This document shows positions 1-8,137 of a DNA stretch of 64,000 nucleotides, piece by piece (within the stretch, counting starts at the first letter, position 1; each line of letters opens with the position of its first letter). The notes under the pieces were generated by a model, which was not told the origin of the DNA, ran no database searches, and saw only the letters and a list, made by a program, of their open reading frames with translations. The translations under genes were made by a program, and so were the position numbers. The DNA comes from Mesostigma viride (taxonomy: Eukaryota > Streptophyta > Mesostigmatophyceae > Mesostigmatales > Mesostigmataceae). The stretch covers positions 6,251,654-6,315,653 of the forward strand of contig RPFO01000213.1 in NCBI GenBank assembly GCA_009746045.1, given 5' to 3'.

Positions 1-2
1 AC

Positions 3-164
3 AACTTAGAGACCCTCTCGGAGGATGTGCCGGAGTTGGTTTCTTCGGATGACGAGTTTGAATACTCAAAAACATCAGGGGGACAAGTTCTTGAGAAAGC
101 CTGGAAGGTCTTTATGACGCATGTATTTGTGGGATGGCTAAAAAAAAACTATTCCGATGAATAG
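3..164 (+). CDS. C-terminal end of an unrecognised protein (5' truncated by window edge)
   Basis: An open frame enters from the left edge and ends at a TAG at 162-164, giving 53 residues. The peptide is acidic in its first third (SEDVPELVSSDDEFEY) and ends in a short aromatic/basic tail (WKVFMTHVFVGWLKKNYSDE). I do not recognise a family. It is the first of several plus-strand genes packed head to tail, with only 66 bases to the next start codon. Its KAWKVF segment loosely resembles KVWKVS near the end of the 66-residue frame at 1086-1286, so the two may be distant duplicates; that is an inference from a few residues only. Confidence 0.5.
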   Translation, partial: NLETLSEDVPELVSSDDEFEYSKTSGGQVLEKAWKVFMTHVFVGWLKKNYSDE

Positions 165-180
165 TAACGTTCATATAAAA

Positions 181-198
181 TAATAAATTAATGTTTAT
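181..198 (+). promoter_or_regulatory. AT-rich pre-gene motif, copy 1
   Basis: The 18-base string TAATAAATTAATGTTTAT lies 32 bases before the start codon at 231 and recurs exactly at 1034-1051, 34 bases before the start codon at 1086. Between the motif and each start is a pyrimidine-rich stretch ending in AG. The role could be core promoter, branch region or 5' UTR element; only the recurrence and spacing are seen. Confidence 0.4.
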
Positions 199-230
199 GA
201 ATTTTTTTGTTCGTTTTTTCCCTGATAAAG

Positions 231-986
231 ATGGAGTCCGAGATCGTGAATGAAGTCTTCGGAAGCGTCCTTCAAAACGTTTACAAACAAGTTCGCTTTC
301 TGTCGCGTGTCATATTCGAGGAAGTTCGAGTCGCGCAGGAGAGGACAGGCCGCCACTTGGCCGTTTTATTGGCGTTTGATTCGTTCAGCCAAATGGAGAG
401 AATTATGTACGCCCAGCTAGCTGATATGAACTTCTGTATTCAAGAGGGTTTTTTCAGACCACAGATGGATCTAAGAGTGCCAATAGACCCAAGGACGGAG
501 TTCCGCCTTTTGGTGTCGTTCATTACAAAGGGGCCAAAGATAGAGTTGGGGGAAGAGGAAGGGGCTCAGCTTGGGTGCACCTACGGGCGCGCATTTTACC
601 CGAATGTTACGCATTCTCTGCGCGTGAGGGCTGATGCATGTGTAGGGGCAGTACCCCTCAACATGAACTTTTTCTTGCTCTCTGACCCGATCGTGAGGGA
701 TGGGGATCGCATGCGTGGTATGCGAAAGTGCTCCAAGGAGGGGTGTGGGTGCGAAACAGGACCTCATCTCAAGTGGTGTAGAGGATGTAGGGATGCCAGA
801 TATTGCAGTGAGGAGTGCCAGCGTGCGGACTGGAGTAGGCATAAGGATAGATGCGAACGTCTGAGGCAAGCGAGGGAGGTGCTGGCAGGGGTGAAGTGGG
901 GGGTTAACATGACGACGATACTGGATAAAACTATGGGGTCTGATGTCGACTTCTCCTTCAACTTCTACGACGGCTCTGCCTCTTAG
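231..986 (+). CDS. MYND-type zinc-finger protein
   Basis: 251 residues with a MYND zinc finger near residues 167-208: Cys167, Cys172 or 174, Cys183, Cys186, Cys192, Cys196, His204 and Cys208, including the typical YCSEECQRADWSRHKDRC block. MYND fingers generally mediate protein-protein contacts rather than catalysis. The first 160 residues have no domain I recognise. The ATG at 231 is chosen because it is the first ATG of the frame and directly follows a pyrimidine tract ending in AAAG, which looks like a 3' splice site abutting the start codon. The gene ends with TAG, and the next plus-strand frame begins about 100 bases later. Whether the gene belongs to the host or to a large mobile or viral insertion is open. 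Confidence 0.75.
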   Translation: MESEIVNEVFGSVLQNVYKQVRFLSRVIFEEVRVAQERTGRHLAVLLAFDSFSQMERIMYAQLADMNFCIQEGFFRPQMDLRVPIDPRTEFRLLVSFITKGPKIELGEEEGAQLGCTYGRAFYPNVTHSLRVRADACVGAVPLNMNFFLLSDPIVRDGDRMRGMRKCSKEGCGCETGPHLKWCRGCRDARYCSEECQRADWSRHKDRCERLRQAREVLAGVKWGVNMTTILDKTMGSDVDFSFNFYDGSAS

Positions 987-1033
987 AAAAACTTGAAATG
1001 TAGAGTAATAACTTGTTTATATGATGTTATTTT

Positions 1034-1051
1034 TAATAAATTAATGTTTAT
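1034..1051 (+). promoter_or_regulatory. AT-rich pre-gene motif, copy 2
   Basis: Exact second copy of the 18-base string at 181-198. It is followed by a pyrimidine-rich run and GCGCAG shortly before the ATG at 1086, repeating the arrangement in front of the MYND gene. Confidence 0.4.
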
Positions 1052-1085
1052 TTATAACGTATCATTTTCCTCCTACGCGCAGGAA

Positions 1086-1286
1086 ATGGTGGAGGTTAAG
1101 GAGAGTTTGGCCAAAAGGCAAAGGACCGACACACTTCGACAAAATGGAAGGAGTCTTCCATTGTACATCAAAAAAATAGTTGAGGATTACTGGCTCGCTT
1201 CCGATTCGACTCCTCGTCCGAGTCCGGTGATACCGGACAGTGTCAAAGTCTGGAAGGTTTCAGCACATCAATCGCACATTGAATAG
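1086..1286 (+). CDS. Small unrecognised basic protein or first exon
   Basis: A 66-residue frame starts at the ATG at 1086 and ends in TAG. The start lies three bases after a splice-acceptor-like CTCCTACGCGCAG. The peptide is rich in Lys/Arg at its N-terminus (KESLAKRQRTDTLRQNG) and has no recognised domain. It sits in the same plus-strand row as the MYND gene. It could be a real small gene, the remnant of a longer one, or a coding exon of an unresolved transcript. It is kept because spacing, orientation and upstream motif match its neighbours. Confidence 0.35.
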   Translation: MVEVKESLAKRQRTDTLRQNGRSLPLYIKKIVEDYWLASDSTPRPSPVIPDSVKVWKVSAHQSHIE

Positions 1287-1322
1287 ATAATGTTTTATCG
1301 CCATATTGCTGTTCGACAAGTT

Positions 1323-1336
1323 GCGCCTTGGGGCGT
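1323..1336 (+). other. Recurrent GC hairpin 1
   Basis: GCGCC-TTGG-GGCGT can form a 5-bp stem (first pair G-U) with a 4-base loop. It is flanked by TT before and TTCT after, as in the other copies. It lies in the spacer between the frames at 1086-1286 and 1706-2440. Confidence 0.55.
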
Positions 1337-1440
1337 TTCTTTGCGCCAAATTTAAACCTTCGTATTAATAAACAAGTACAATAAAAAAATTTCAAAACGT
1401 TTTTTGAATTTTATTTTCCGGGGCCGGTATGATATGAGTT

Positions 1441-1454
1441 GCGCCCGCCGGCGT
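1441..1454 (+). other. Recurrent GC hairpin 2
   Basis: GCGCC-CGCC-GGCGT has the same 5-bp stem and 4-base loop geometry, preceded by GTT and followed by TTCT. It is in the same spacer as hairpins 1 and 3. Confidence 0.55.
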
Positions 1455-1580
1455 TTCTCTGGTGTTGAATGCACCCCCTCTACATACACATTATATTGTC
1501 TGGACATTCGTATGTAGTGACAATCGTAGTCGATGTGATTGCCATTCGTTTGTACGTAGAAAGTGGTTGTTGAGGAAGTT

Positions 1581-1594
1581 GCGCCCCAGGGCGT
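1581..1594 (+). other. Recurrent GC hairpin 3
   Basis: GCGCC-CCAG-GGCGT has the same geometry, preceded by AAGTT and followed by TTCTTT. It is the third copy in one 419-base spacer, 111 bases before the start codon at 1706. Confidence 0.55.
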
Positions 1595-1705
1595 TTCTTT
1601 GTTGCATTTTCTTCAAATTTTAGCTCGCATAAATAGATGAAGATGACTGCCAGTTTTTTTGTAATAATATAAACTACTCGCGGCCGGTATGTTCTGGTTT
1701 CGCAG

Positions 1706-2440
1706 ATGTCCAGTCTGACGGTCGACATAAGGGGACGTCCATATCAGGACGCTGTTTTCCGGATTTTTGAGAAGGATCCCGAAAAGAAGTGCCGGGATAG
1801 GAAATGTAAAAAGCTGTCAATTACCGACATGGGTCTGTGTGGGGAACACATCGTAGCTTTCGGAAAGGACATGATTTCCCGTCATCTGCAACAATACGTT
1901 GACAACAATTGTGTGGGAGGGGCGCAGATGGACGTCCTTCTTGAGGATGGAGTGGACGGAGCCAAAAGGGCTGTAATTCGGCTGTCGGAAATGGATGATG
2001 ACAAAGAGGACGTGAACATTCGCCTTAGGAGGCACGACGACAACACGGCCGATTGTGTGTTTGGGTCTGGAGGAATGGAGGATGAGAGCCAGGTCTTCCA
2101 TGATGCCGCGGAGAAGGTGGTTGAATGGATGATGGGTTGGTCAAATCTTGACGTACGCATATTCAACCGTCTGACGTCTGATTTCCTTCTTAGGGGAAGT
2201 TTCAAGATGGTTGACCGTGCAAGGCAGTCCAGGAACCAGCTATCCCTTTCCATGGCCAGTTCGATTGCACGCATGATTGAGGAGGGCCCTCTTCCGCGCA
2301 ACCTTGCCTCGAGATTTCGAAAATACCATGAAGGGCTCGACCGAAAATCAGCAGCGATTTCCCATTCGCGAACCACTTATGGGTCGACGGAGGTGGTAAC
2401 GGATTTTTTTTGCATTTCCTTGCCAAATGATTCTTTATGA
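1706..2440 (+). CDS. Unrecognised protein with Cys-rich N-terminus
   Basis: 244 residues. The ATG at 1706 follows directly on TTTCGCAG, a strong 3' splice site, so the 5' UTR is probably spliced (or the mRNA trans-spliced) right at the start codon. Residues 29-48 contain Cys29, Cys34, Cys45 and His48 and could bind zinc, but this matches no finger I can name. The rest is mixed charged sequence without visible membrane segments or repeats. The frame ends in TGA with a second in-frame stop two codons later. The PAT-type retrotransposon begins 139 bases downstream, so the original 3' neighbour was the gene now starting at 8138. Confidence 0.6.
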   Translation: MSSLTVDIRGRPYQDAVFRIFEKDPEKKCRDRKCKKLSITDMGLCGEHIVAFGKDMISRHLQQYVDNNCVGGAQMDVLLEDGVDGAKRAVIRLSEMDDDKEDVNIRLRRHDDNTADCVFGSGGMEDESQVFHDAAEKVVEWMMGWSNLDVRIFNRLTSDFLLRGSFKMVDRARQSRNQLSLSMASSIARMIEEGPLPRNLASRFRKYHEGLDRKSAAISHSRTTYGSTEVVTDFFCISLPNDSL

Positions 2441-2483
2441 GGGACATAGAGTTGTTTGTATAGAGAGTGAATTGACGAAAGTT

Positions 2484-2497
2484 GCGACGGCGGTCGC
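2484..2497 (+). other. Recurrent GC hairpin 4, with compensatory pair
   Basis: GCGAC-GGCG-GTCGC forms a perfect 5-bp stem with a 4-base loop. Pair 4 is A-T here instead of C-G in copies 1-3, and pair 1 is G-C instead of G-U, which supports pairing rather than mere sequence conservation. The 3' flank is ATCTT instead of TTTCT. Confidence 0.6.
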
Positions 2498-2579
2498 ATC
2501 TTTTAGTGCATCGTTCTCTTGTTATGAATCTCTGTTCATTCTGAATTATAACGTTGTTTGTACCTTGACATAATGATGC

Positions 2580-2715
2580 ATTCTATTAACCGTGGAACTC
2601 CAGGGTAACCAGACTCTTTATTAAAACAATGAGTGGAGCACATGCAAAAGGCAGGCCACATCCCGGCCGCCGATGCTCATGGGAACACTTATTGCTTGGC
2701 AAAGGCTAGCCTTAC
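2580..2715 (-). repeat. Split direct repeat B2
   Basis: 136-bp terminal repeat, repeated at 3149-3284 with one visible difference (CACATGC against CACATAC). It marks the 3' end of the element in its own orientation. Confidence 0.85.
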
Positions 2716-2717
2716 TG

Positions 2718-3151
2718 GAAAAGAAAAGAGGCCGACCTTAGCTAGGTGGGTTTGTTTTTGTCCTTTTTTGCGTGTCATGCGGCCTTGGCCCGGACGGCAT
2801 TTTTTCGCCACGCAAATGTTGCGTCTGAACAAATGACGCAATGTGGCGTTCTAATTGCCGGCAGCTTACGTAAGGCTGCCGGGGCTATTAGGTCACATAT
2901 TGCGTGAGAGAAAGAATCTAGATCTAGTTAATCACTACGCCATGAGCCAAGAAACCTAGACAGTGGCAGGTTTATATCTCAACGTAGCTCCTGCCACCTG
3001 GCCAAGAAAAACTGGCCAAAGCTTTGGCCACGACTGATCCGGATCAGGCCGCACCGGCCTCAAAAGGTATGTCACGTGAACCCAATAACCTAGCTATAGC
3101 GGCTACCCTTCCATCTCACTATAAAGAAACTATGTTCAGAGAACCACGATT
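2718..3151 (-). repeat. Split direct repeat A2
   Basis: 434-bp repeat equal to the 5' terminal repeat at 7623-8056 and to 18391-18824. It begins with GAAAAGAAAAGAGGCCGACC on the plus strand and ends in AACCACGATT. Confidence 0.85.
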
Positions 3152-3284
3152 CTATTAACCGTGGAACTCCAGGGTAACCAGACTCTTTATTAAAACAATG
3201 AGTGGAGCACATACAAAAGGCAGGCCACATCCCGGCCGCCGATGCTCATGGGAACACTTATTGCTTGGCAAAGGCTAGCCTTAC
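3149..3284 (-). repeat. Split direct repeat B1
   Basis: Inner copy of the 136-bp repeat, directly downstream of the pol stop codon in element orientation. It overlaps A2 by the three bases ATT, the presumed recombination point. Confidence 0.85.
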
Positions 3285-3358
3285 CCTTATATCCCTCCCT
3301 GGCGATCCATGCCAGGGGCAAAGAACCTAGCATAATGACAGAGAAATGAACAACCAAA

Positions 3359-6300
3359 TTAGGTGGAGGGCAATTTCAAAATAGCCCGCCAGGCCCGAGG
3401 GGGGCAGGCGGCCATGGCCCGAAGAATAACCTCAGGCAGCTGCACCTCCAAACTGCGGTGCAAGCCCACATAATGGGCAACCGTGGAGCTGCTAAGCCAG
3501 CGCCCCCGGCCCTGGATGTCCCCCATGCTGCGACCCGCGAGGAAATCGTGAGTGGCACCTCCATGCCGCAGCCCGTGAATGGTGAAAATCTGGGCGACCC
3601 CCAAGGCCTGACTCGCAGCCTGCCAAATGCGCCGGAATTGCGGGTAGGTGAAAGGGAACACGGCCTCCCAAGCGTGCTTACCCGCGATGCAGTGACGGAG
3701 GATGGTTTCAGACATCACATCTTCTACCACCACTGACTGAGTCTTGCCCTTAGAGGTCTTGGTAGACCTCAGCAGTAGGGCGCCCCGTTGAGCCGGCCCA
3801 AGCCGAACGTCAGGCTGGAGGCGCACATGGCCAACACGGAGGTTCAGCGCCTCCGAGATTCGCAGGTAATGGCGGAACACGATGACAACCAGCAGGCCCG
3901 CAAGGCGCTGACCTTGCATGACCATCGTGCTGGCAAGTGCAAACGCCGCCTCCCATGGAATGGGAGGAGGGGCACGGGGGGGCACAAGTGTTTTCCACCC
4001 AGCGAGGACGCCACGGGCCAAGTCCCACCGCTTCACCATACCGGGATAATAAAGTTGCAACCCCATCAAGGCATTGACACACACTTGGCGGCTGTACCCC
4101 CGAAAATGAGCCCAGGCGACATACGCACAAAATGTCTCCTCAAGGGTGTCAGCTCGTGACGATGACCCGTCCGCCCGCCCACCAGCCTCCCACCAAGTCA
4201 AGAGGGAATCAAGACCACGACGGTAGGCCAGCAAAGTAGCCGGCTTTACTTTCCCCTCTAGCAATGGAAGGTAGCTAACAGGTGCAGGGGGCCCCGGGTT
4301 AGGATGGATGCCTTCCGCGGTCAGGTCGCGCACCCAGCCTGCCAAGAAAGTCGCCATGGATTGGCCGCGAGAAACGCCATCGGCTGGTTGAAGTGCACTC
4401 GGCGTCCACACCCACTGGGAACGACTCCCCGTGGCGAGGGTCAGCGCGCACAAGCGGCGGCACTGCTTGTTGAGCTTGTGGGATGAGGACCGCCCCTTAG
4501 CCAAGCAGCCCAACGCCGCGGTGGAGTCCACCAACCTCACCACCCGCTTGCCTCGGTTTGCCAAGCTGCGCGCACTCCTCTCCACGCCCTTCACTGCAGC
4601 CCGCACCTCCTTCTCGTTGATGTGCATCCCCGGATCCCGCCAACGACTCCGGACCCCAACCCGCCATTGCTGGCTAGTGATTGCTTGTTGCGCCCGCGCG
4701 CTCAGTGGCCTAGGGCCAGCGTAGGCCACCTCACTTGGTATGAGCAAAGTCGGGTACCCCCGCACCTCTCGTGCCCTCGCCAGCTCCGTCACATCGCCCG
4801 GCTCCATGGTTGCGTACACGACACCTTGCCCGTAGGTGGACGCGTCAGATGCAACCACCTCACGGGCCAAAGGTGCGCTTCGGTCAACCCTTAGCATGGG
4901 AGCCAAGGCCAGGGCACACTCTAACTCCTCCCGCACCCCGGCCCACAGCACCCAGGATCGCTGCCCCCACCCTTGCAGGCTGATGAATTTGAAACATTGC
5001 TGCCAAATGGACAAGCAGCTGCGGCTTAACATCTGCAGCCACAACCACCGCCCCAAGACGGCAGCCAGCCCCTCGGCCGTAGCTCGGCCTCGAGTGAGTA
5101 TAGCCTGCGTGTGGGCGATCACAAGGTTGAGCTGCTTGACCGTTGGTTCCAGCACGCCGTTCCGTCGGTGCACCACCCCTAGGGCTTCTAGCTCGTCCCC
5201 TTCCAGGCTCGCCATCTTAGTCTTCTCCTTAGACGGCACAAGGTTGTTAGGGAGGTAGCCTTCCTCAATAGCGCGCGTGATGAGCTGGTTCACCGCCTCG
5301 CAGGTCCGCCCGTTGCTGGCCACCAAGTCATCAATGGTGATGGACAGCATGGGGGCAGGGGGGTTTTCCAGGTCAATCTGAAGCTCCCCGGCGCGCTCCT
5401 CCTTGTACTCGATGGCCAAGCGCAGTGGCTGGCCACACTCGTCGCGCACCAAGGTGAGCTCACCTGCGCTTGAGAGGTAGTTGACCTGGCGCCTCGGATC
5501 CAGGGCACCGGTCATGTAGAGCACCATCTCATGGATGGCCTCCCCCAGCGCCACCGCATGGGAATGTCCCATGGCCAGCACCTTGAGCACGGGCCACACC
5601 TTCCGCCTGGGCCCTGCCAGACCTACGCTAGTCGACCACACACTAGGAAGCCCTTGGTAGTCCCACCACCACTCGGGCACCTCGATGGAATAGTAGTATG
5701 ACACGAGGTCGCTCTTGGCGCAGTAGCACCAGCCTTTGATGTAGACCTCCACGAGGATGCCCAGGTGGGGTAGCAGGATCTTGGGGGGGTCCACCCACAG
5801 CAGGTTGCCCAGCTTCCTGTTGACGATGAACCGAAGCTCACCCACCCCCTTGGCCACTCCAAAGCAGCCATCCACCCACTTGGGCCGCCTCTCCCGGAAC
5901 GCCACCATGCCCACGCCCGCTGCCCGGCTCATGAGCTTGCCCCATTCAGCCATGGAGCATCCCCGGCTGGGCTTGGGCACATTCCAATACTTTGCGCTCG
6001 CCACGACCGCTGGCTTGATGCAGTTCTCTTCGCTGGCATATATCTCCCGCCAGCTCGGCCGCATAGCCAACAGGTCGAGCAGCCGTGCCTTCCCCGCCAC
6101 CTCCGCCTTTGGTAGACTCACCGCGTCCGCGCGCAGTTGTTCATACTTATTCTGCTTCCCATATATTGCATCAGCACCTTCTTGCTCCTGGCCTGTCGCA
6201 ACGCCCCCTACGCGGCGACTGTGCCAGGTGCAGTGCCTCTTGACCCTCGCAAGGGCCTCCTCCCTCCCCTTAGAGCACGCCCCTCTAGGGTTAGGAGGAG

Positions 6301-6613
6301 GGTCTTGCCCCCCTCCCCACAGCCAATTAAGCCAACGCACTACCTTGCATTGCAGTGTGTACTCGCGGTGGCGGCGCGTGGCACGCTGTCGCCGGCGTGC
6401 CGATCTCACCCTGCCCCACGCGGTGTACGCTGGCCTAAGTGGGTATGGCAGCGGGAAAAGGGAGCGGTCCCGCTGGGATTCTATTTCCCTACTTGTTGAG
6501 CCTTGCTGAGCTTGTCCAAGAGGATGGCAGTTTGGAGAGCTGCCTTGACAGCCGGGGTGGCTGACAGTGCAGCCTCCTCCCCCAATGGCAGGAGGTGGCT
6601 GGCCACCTTCCAC
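3359..6613 (-). CDS. Retrotransposon pol: RT, RNase H and tyrosine recombinase
   Basis: 1,084 codons when read from 6613; the true start is uncertain and the first 150 residues overlap gag. Domains in order: reverse transcriptase about 175-550 with the first catalytic Asp in KSDLVSYY (D302) and the pair in SITIDDLV (D428, D429); RNase H about 585-750 with Asp590, Glu667, Asp696 and Asp745; then a short linker with IHPNPGPP at 769-776; then a tyrosine recombinase about 780-1060 with Arg918 (HYLRIS), His1013 and Arg1016 (HGLR), and Tyr1048 (AHYVG). All recombinase catalytic residues visible to me are intact. The product would copy the element RNA and integrate a circular DNA without an endonuclease. 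The stop is TAA. Confidence 0.88.
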   Translation of the reverse strand: MEGGQPPPAIGGGGCTVSHPGCQGSSPNCHPLGQAQQGSTSREIESQRDRSLFPLPYPLRPAYTAWGRVRSARRRQRATRRHREYTLQCKVVRWLNWLWGGGQDPPPNPRGACSKGREEALARVKRHCTWHSRRVGGVATGQEQEGADAIYGKQNKYEQLRADAVSLPKAEVAGKARLLDLLAMRPSWREIYASEENCIKPAVVASAKYWNVPKPSRGCSMAEWGKLMSRAAGVGMVAFRERRPKWVDGCFGVAKGVGELRFIVNRKLGNLLWVDPPKILLPHLGILVEVYIKGWCYCAKSDLVSYYYSIEVPEWWWDYQGLPSVWSTSVGLAGPRRKVWPVLKVLAMGHSHAVALGEAIHEMVLYMTGALDPRRQVNYLSSAGELTLVRDECGQPLRLAIEYKEERAGELQIDLENPPAPMLSITIDDLVASNGRTCEAVNQLITRAIEEGYLPNNLVPSKEKTKMASLEGDELEALGVVHRRNGVLEPTVKQLNLVIAHTQAILTRGRATAEGLAAVLGRWLWLQMLSRSCLSIWQQCFKFISLQGWGQRSWVLWAGVREELECALALAPMLRVDRSAPLAREVVASDASTYGQGVVYATMEPGDVTELARAREVRGYPTLLIPSEVAYAGPRPLSARAQQAITSQQWRVGVRSRWRDPGMHINEKEVRAAVKGVERSARSLANRGKRVVRLVDSTAALGCLAKGRSSSHKLNKQCRRLCALTLATGSRSQWVWTPSALQPADGVSRGQSMATFLAGWVRDLTAEGIHPNPGPPAPVSYLPLLEGKVKPATLLAYRRGLDSLLTWWEAGGRADGSSSRADTLEETFCAYVAWAHFRGYSRQVCVNALMGLQLYYPGMVKRWDLARGVLAGWKTLVPPRAPPPIPWEAAFALASTMVMQGQRLAGLLVVIVFRHYLRISEALNLRVGHVRLQPDVRLGPAQRGALLLRSTKTSKGKTQSVVVEDVMSETILRHCIAGKHAWEAVFPFTYPQFRRIWQAASQALGVAQIFTIHGLRHGGATHDFLAGRSMGDIQGRGRWLSSSTVAHYVGLHRSLEVQLPEVILRAMAACPPRAWRAILKLPST
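4289..4324 (-). other. 2A-like NPGP motif between RNase H and recombinase
   Basis: Residues 764-775 of pol read LTAEGIHPNPGP. The established ribosome-skipping 2A core is D-V/I-E-x-N-P-G-P; here the NPGP and the Ile match while Asp and Glu are replaced by Gly and His. The motif sits precisely at the junction between RNase H and the recombinase. Confidence 0.45.
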
Positions 6614-7535
6614 CCCCCCCTCCTTGCCCCTCCACCTGCAGCAAGGCCGCCACCACCCTCATTAGGTACTCCATGCCCACAAGCTCCCCGGCTGCTGAGC
6701 CCAGCTCCTTGAGAAGGGTGTCCATGGCCAATGCAATGTTCATGACAATTTTCCTGTTCTCCATGTTCCGCCAATTTCCAGGCTTTACCGTCATGACCCA
6801 CGACCGGATTCCCATCCCATTGTCGCTGGCGTCCTCCAACACCCCCGGCAGCACCCGCTCCGAAACCCGATATTTCACGCTCTTGGCTCGGCTTGGCAGC
6901 GCCACCCCTTTCGAGGCCTTGAAGTGGCTTCCCGCCCCCTCCATTCCTCCCAGCGCTGCCTTCAAACCTTGCATGAATTTCTCGGCTGCGACCTCCCCCT
7001 CCTCGTCCTCCTCGTCGTCCTGATTTTCGGTTTCCGGAGGTGCCCCAACGAATGTCGCCAACCTCGCCCTCATTTCCTTTCCGACAGCCCCCCCACCTGC
7101 CGAAACCTTGGCCGCGCCTTTCGGCTTGGCCATTTTTCGCTGCGCAGGTGTCGTTGGTGGCAGCGCCTGATCCTCCTCCTCGTCCGCCGCGAGATCTGCC
7201 ACGGCCAGCAGTTTTGCCACCAACGTTCCGTTTGGGTCACGTGCGTCCAACACGTCGCCAACATCAACGTGATCGGCCAGCAACTGCACGACAGACTTCA
7301 GCTGGCTCGAGCTCCACGAGCTGGCGTCCGTCACCCAGTCCTCGGCACCGAAGACCTGCTCGACTGCCCCCACCGCCTCTGCGGGGCTGATGCACTTGGC
7401 GAGCAGAGTGGCGAGCTGCTTCTTTTTGGCGCTGAAGGCGACTGGCGCGTGACTGGCGGCAGCAGCCCGCGGTGTGGGCGTCCCGTCCTCCCCGCGCGCT
7501 GCCTGCCCTCCTGTAGCTTTGCGCCCCTTCGGCAT
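6489..7535 (-). CDS. Retrotransposon gag-like protein
   Basis: 348 residues, starting MPKGRKATGGQAARG and lying 5' of pol in the element. It has an Ala/Pro-rich N-terminus, an acidic patch (DDEEDEEGEV) and no zinc knuckle, which is usual for gag of DIRS-order elements. Near the C-terminus the frame crosses a run of eight C on the plus strand (6613-6620). After it the sense frame gives the less convincing Ser/Arg-rich tail, whereas the neighbouring frame gives ALSATPAVKAALQTAILLDK and stops at 6481. The natural C-terminus is therefore probably in the other frame, and the run may carry an indel. A second copy of the N-terminal two thirds lies at 17652-18303. Confidence 0.7.
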   Translation of the reverse strand: MPKGRKATGGQAARGEDGTPTPRAAAASHAPVAFSAKKKQLATLLAKCISPAEAVGAVEQVFGAEDWVTDASSWSSSQLKSVVQLLADHVDVGDVLDARDPNGTLVAKLLAVADLAADEEEDQALPPTTPAQRKMAKPKGAAKVSAGGGAVGKEMRARLATFVGAPPETENQDDEEDEEGEVAAEKFMQGLKAALGGMEGAGSHFKASKGVALPSRAKSVKYRVSERVLPGVLEDASDNGMGIRSWVMTVKPGNWRNMENRKIVMNIALAMDTLLKELGSAAGELVGMEYLMRVVAALLQVEGQGGGGGRWPATSCHWGRRLHCQPPRLSRQLSKLPSSWTSSARLNK

Positions 7536-7622
7536 TGCTGCTCAGGGCCAAAAATGGCTCCGACAGTACAGGTTCGTCAAACCAGAGGTTCGTTTCCCCT
7601 GGCTTGCTGTCGCCGCCCTCGT

Positions 7623-8056
7623 GAAAAGAAAAGAGGCCGACCTTAGCTAGGTGGGTTTGTTTTTGTCCTTTTTTGCGTGTCATGCGGCCTTGGCCCGGAC
7701 GGCATTTTTTCGCCACGCAAATGTTGCGTCTGAACAAATGACGCAATGTGGCGTTCTAATTGCCGGCAGCTTACGTAAGGCTGCCGGGGCTATTAGGTCA
7801 CATATTGCGTGAGAGAAAGAATCTAGATCTAGTTAATCACTACGCCATGAGCCAAGAAACCTAGACAGTGGCAGGTTTATATCTCAACGTAGCTCCTGCC
7901 ACCTGGCCAAGAAAAACTGGCCAAAGCTTTGGCCACGACTGATCCGGATCAGGCCGCACCGGCCTCAAAAGGTATGTCACGTGAACCCAATAACCTAGCT
8001 ATAGCGGCTACCCTTCCATCTCACTATAAAGAAACTATGTTCAGAGAACCACGATT
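7623..8056 (-). repeat. Split direct repeat A1 (5' end of element)
   Basis: 434-bp terminal repeat upstream of gag in element orientation, matching 2718-3151. The flanking host sequence resumes at the T-run before hairpin 5. Confidence 0.85.
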
Positions 8057-8070
8057 TTTTGTATTGAGTT

Positions 8071-8084
8071 GCGACGTGGGGCGC
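8071..8084 (+). other. Recurrent GC hairpin 5
   Basis: GCGAC-GTGG-GGCGC has the same geometry with one A-G mismatch at pair 4. The 3' flank is ATCTT, shared with hairpin 4 on the other side of the retrotransposon. It lies 54 bases before the start codon at 8138. Confidence 0.5.
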
Positions 8085-8137
8085 ATCTTCCTGCTGACTC
8101 GTATGATTTTTCCAATTTTTTTGTTTTGTTGTTGCAG

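Larger units (their letters stand above)
2580..8056 (-). mobile_element. Complete PAT/Ngaro-type tyrosine-recombinase retrotransposon
   Basis: Read on the minus strand the element is A1 (8056-7623), gag, pol with RT, RNase H and tyrosine recombinase, B1 (3284-3149), A2 (3151-2718), B2 (2715-2580). This split direct repeat order is the known hallmark of PAT-like and Ngaro elements within the DIRS order, which integrate by a tyrosine recombinase. B1 and B2 (136 bp) differ visibly at one base and A1 and A2 (434 bp) look identical, so the insertion seems young. The ends meet at ATT, and I see no target-site duplication beyond those shared bases, as expected for recombinase-mediated insertion. It sits in the spacer between hairpins 4 and 5. 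Confidence 0.88.

Noticed and set aside
2633-2836. 67-codon plus-strand frame across the B2/A2 junction
   Set aside because: It lies wholly in the terminal repeats of the retrotransposon and has no protein features.
7264-7746. 160-codon minus-strand frame overlapping gag and the A1 repeat
   Set aside because: It is an alternative frame of the gag start region; gag has the clear ATG at 7535 and the better composition.
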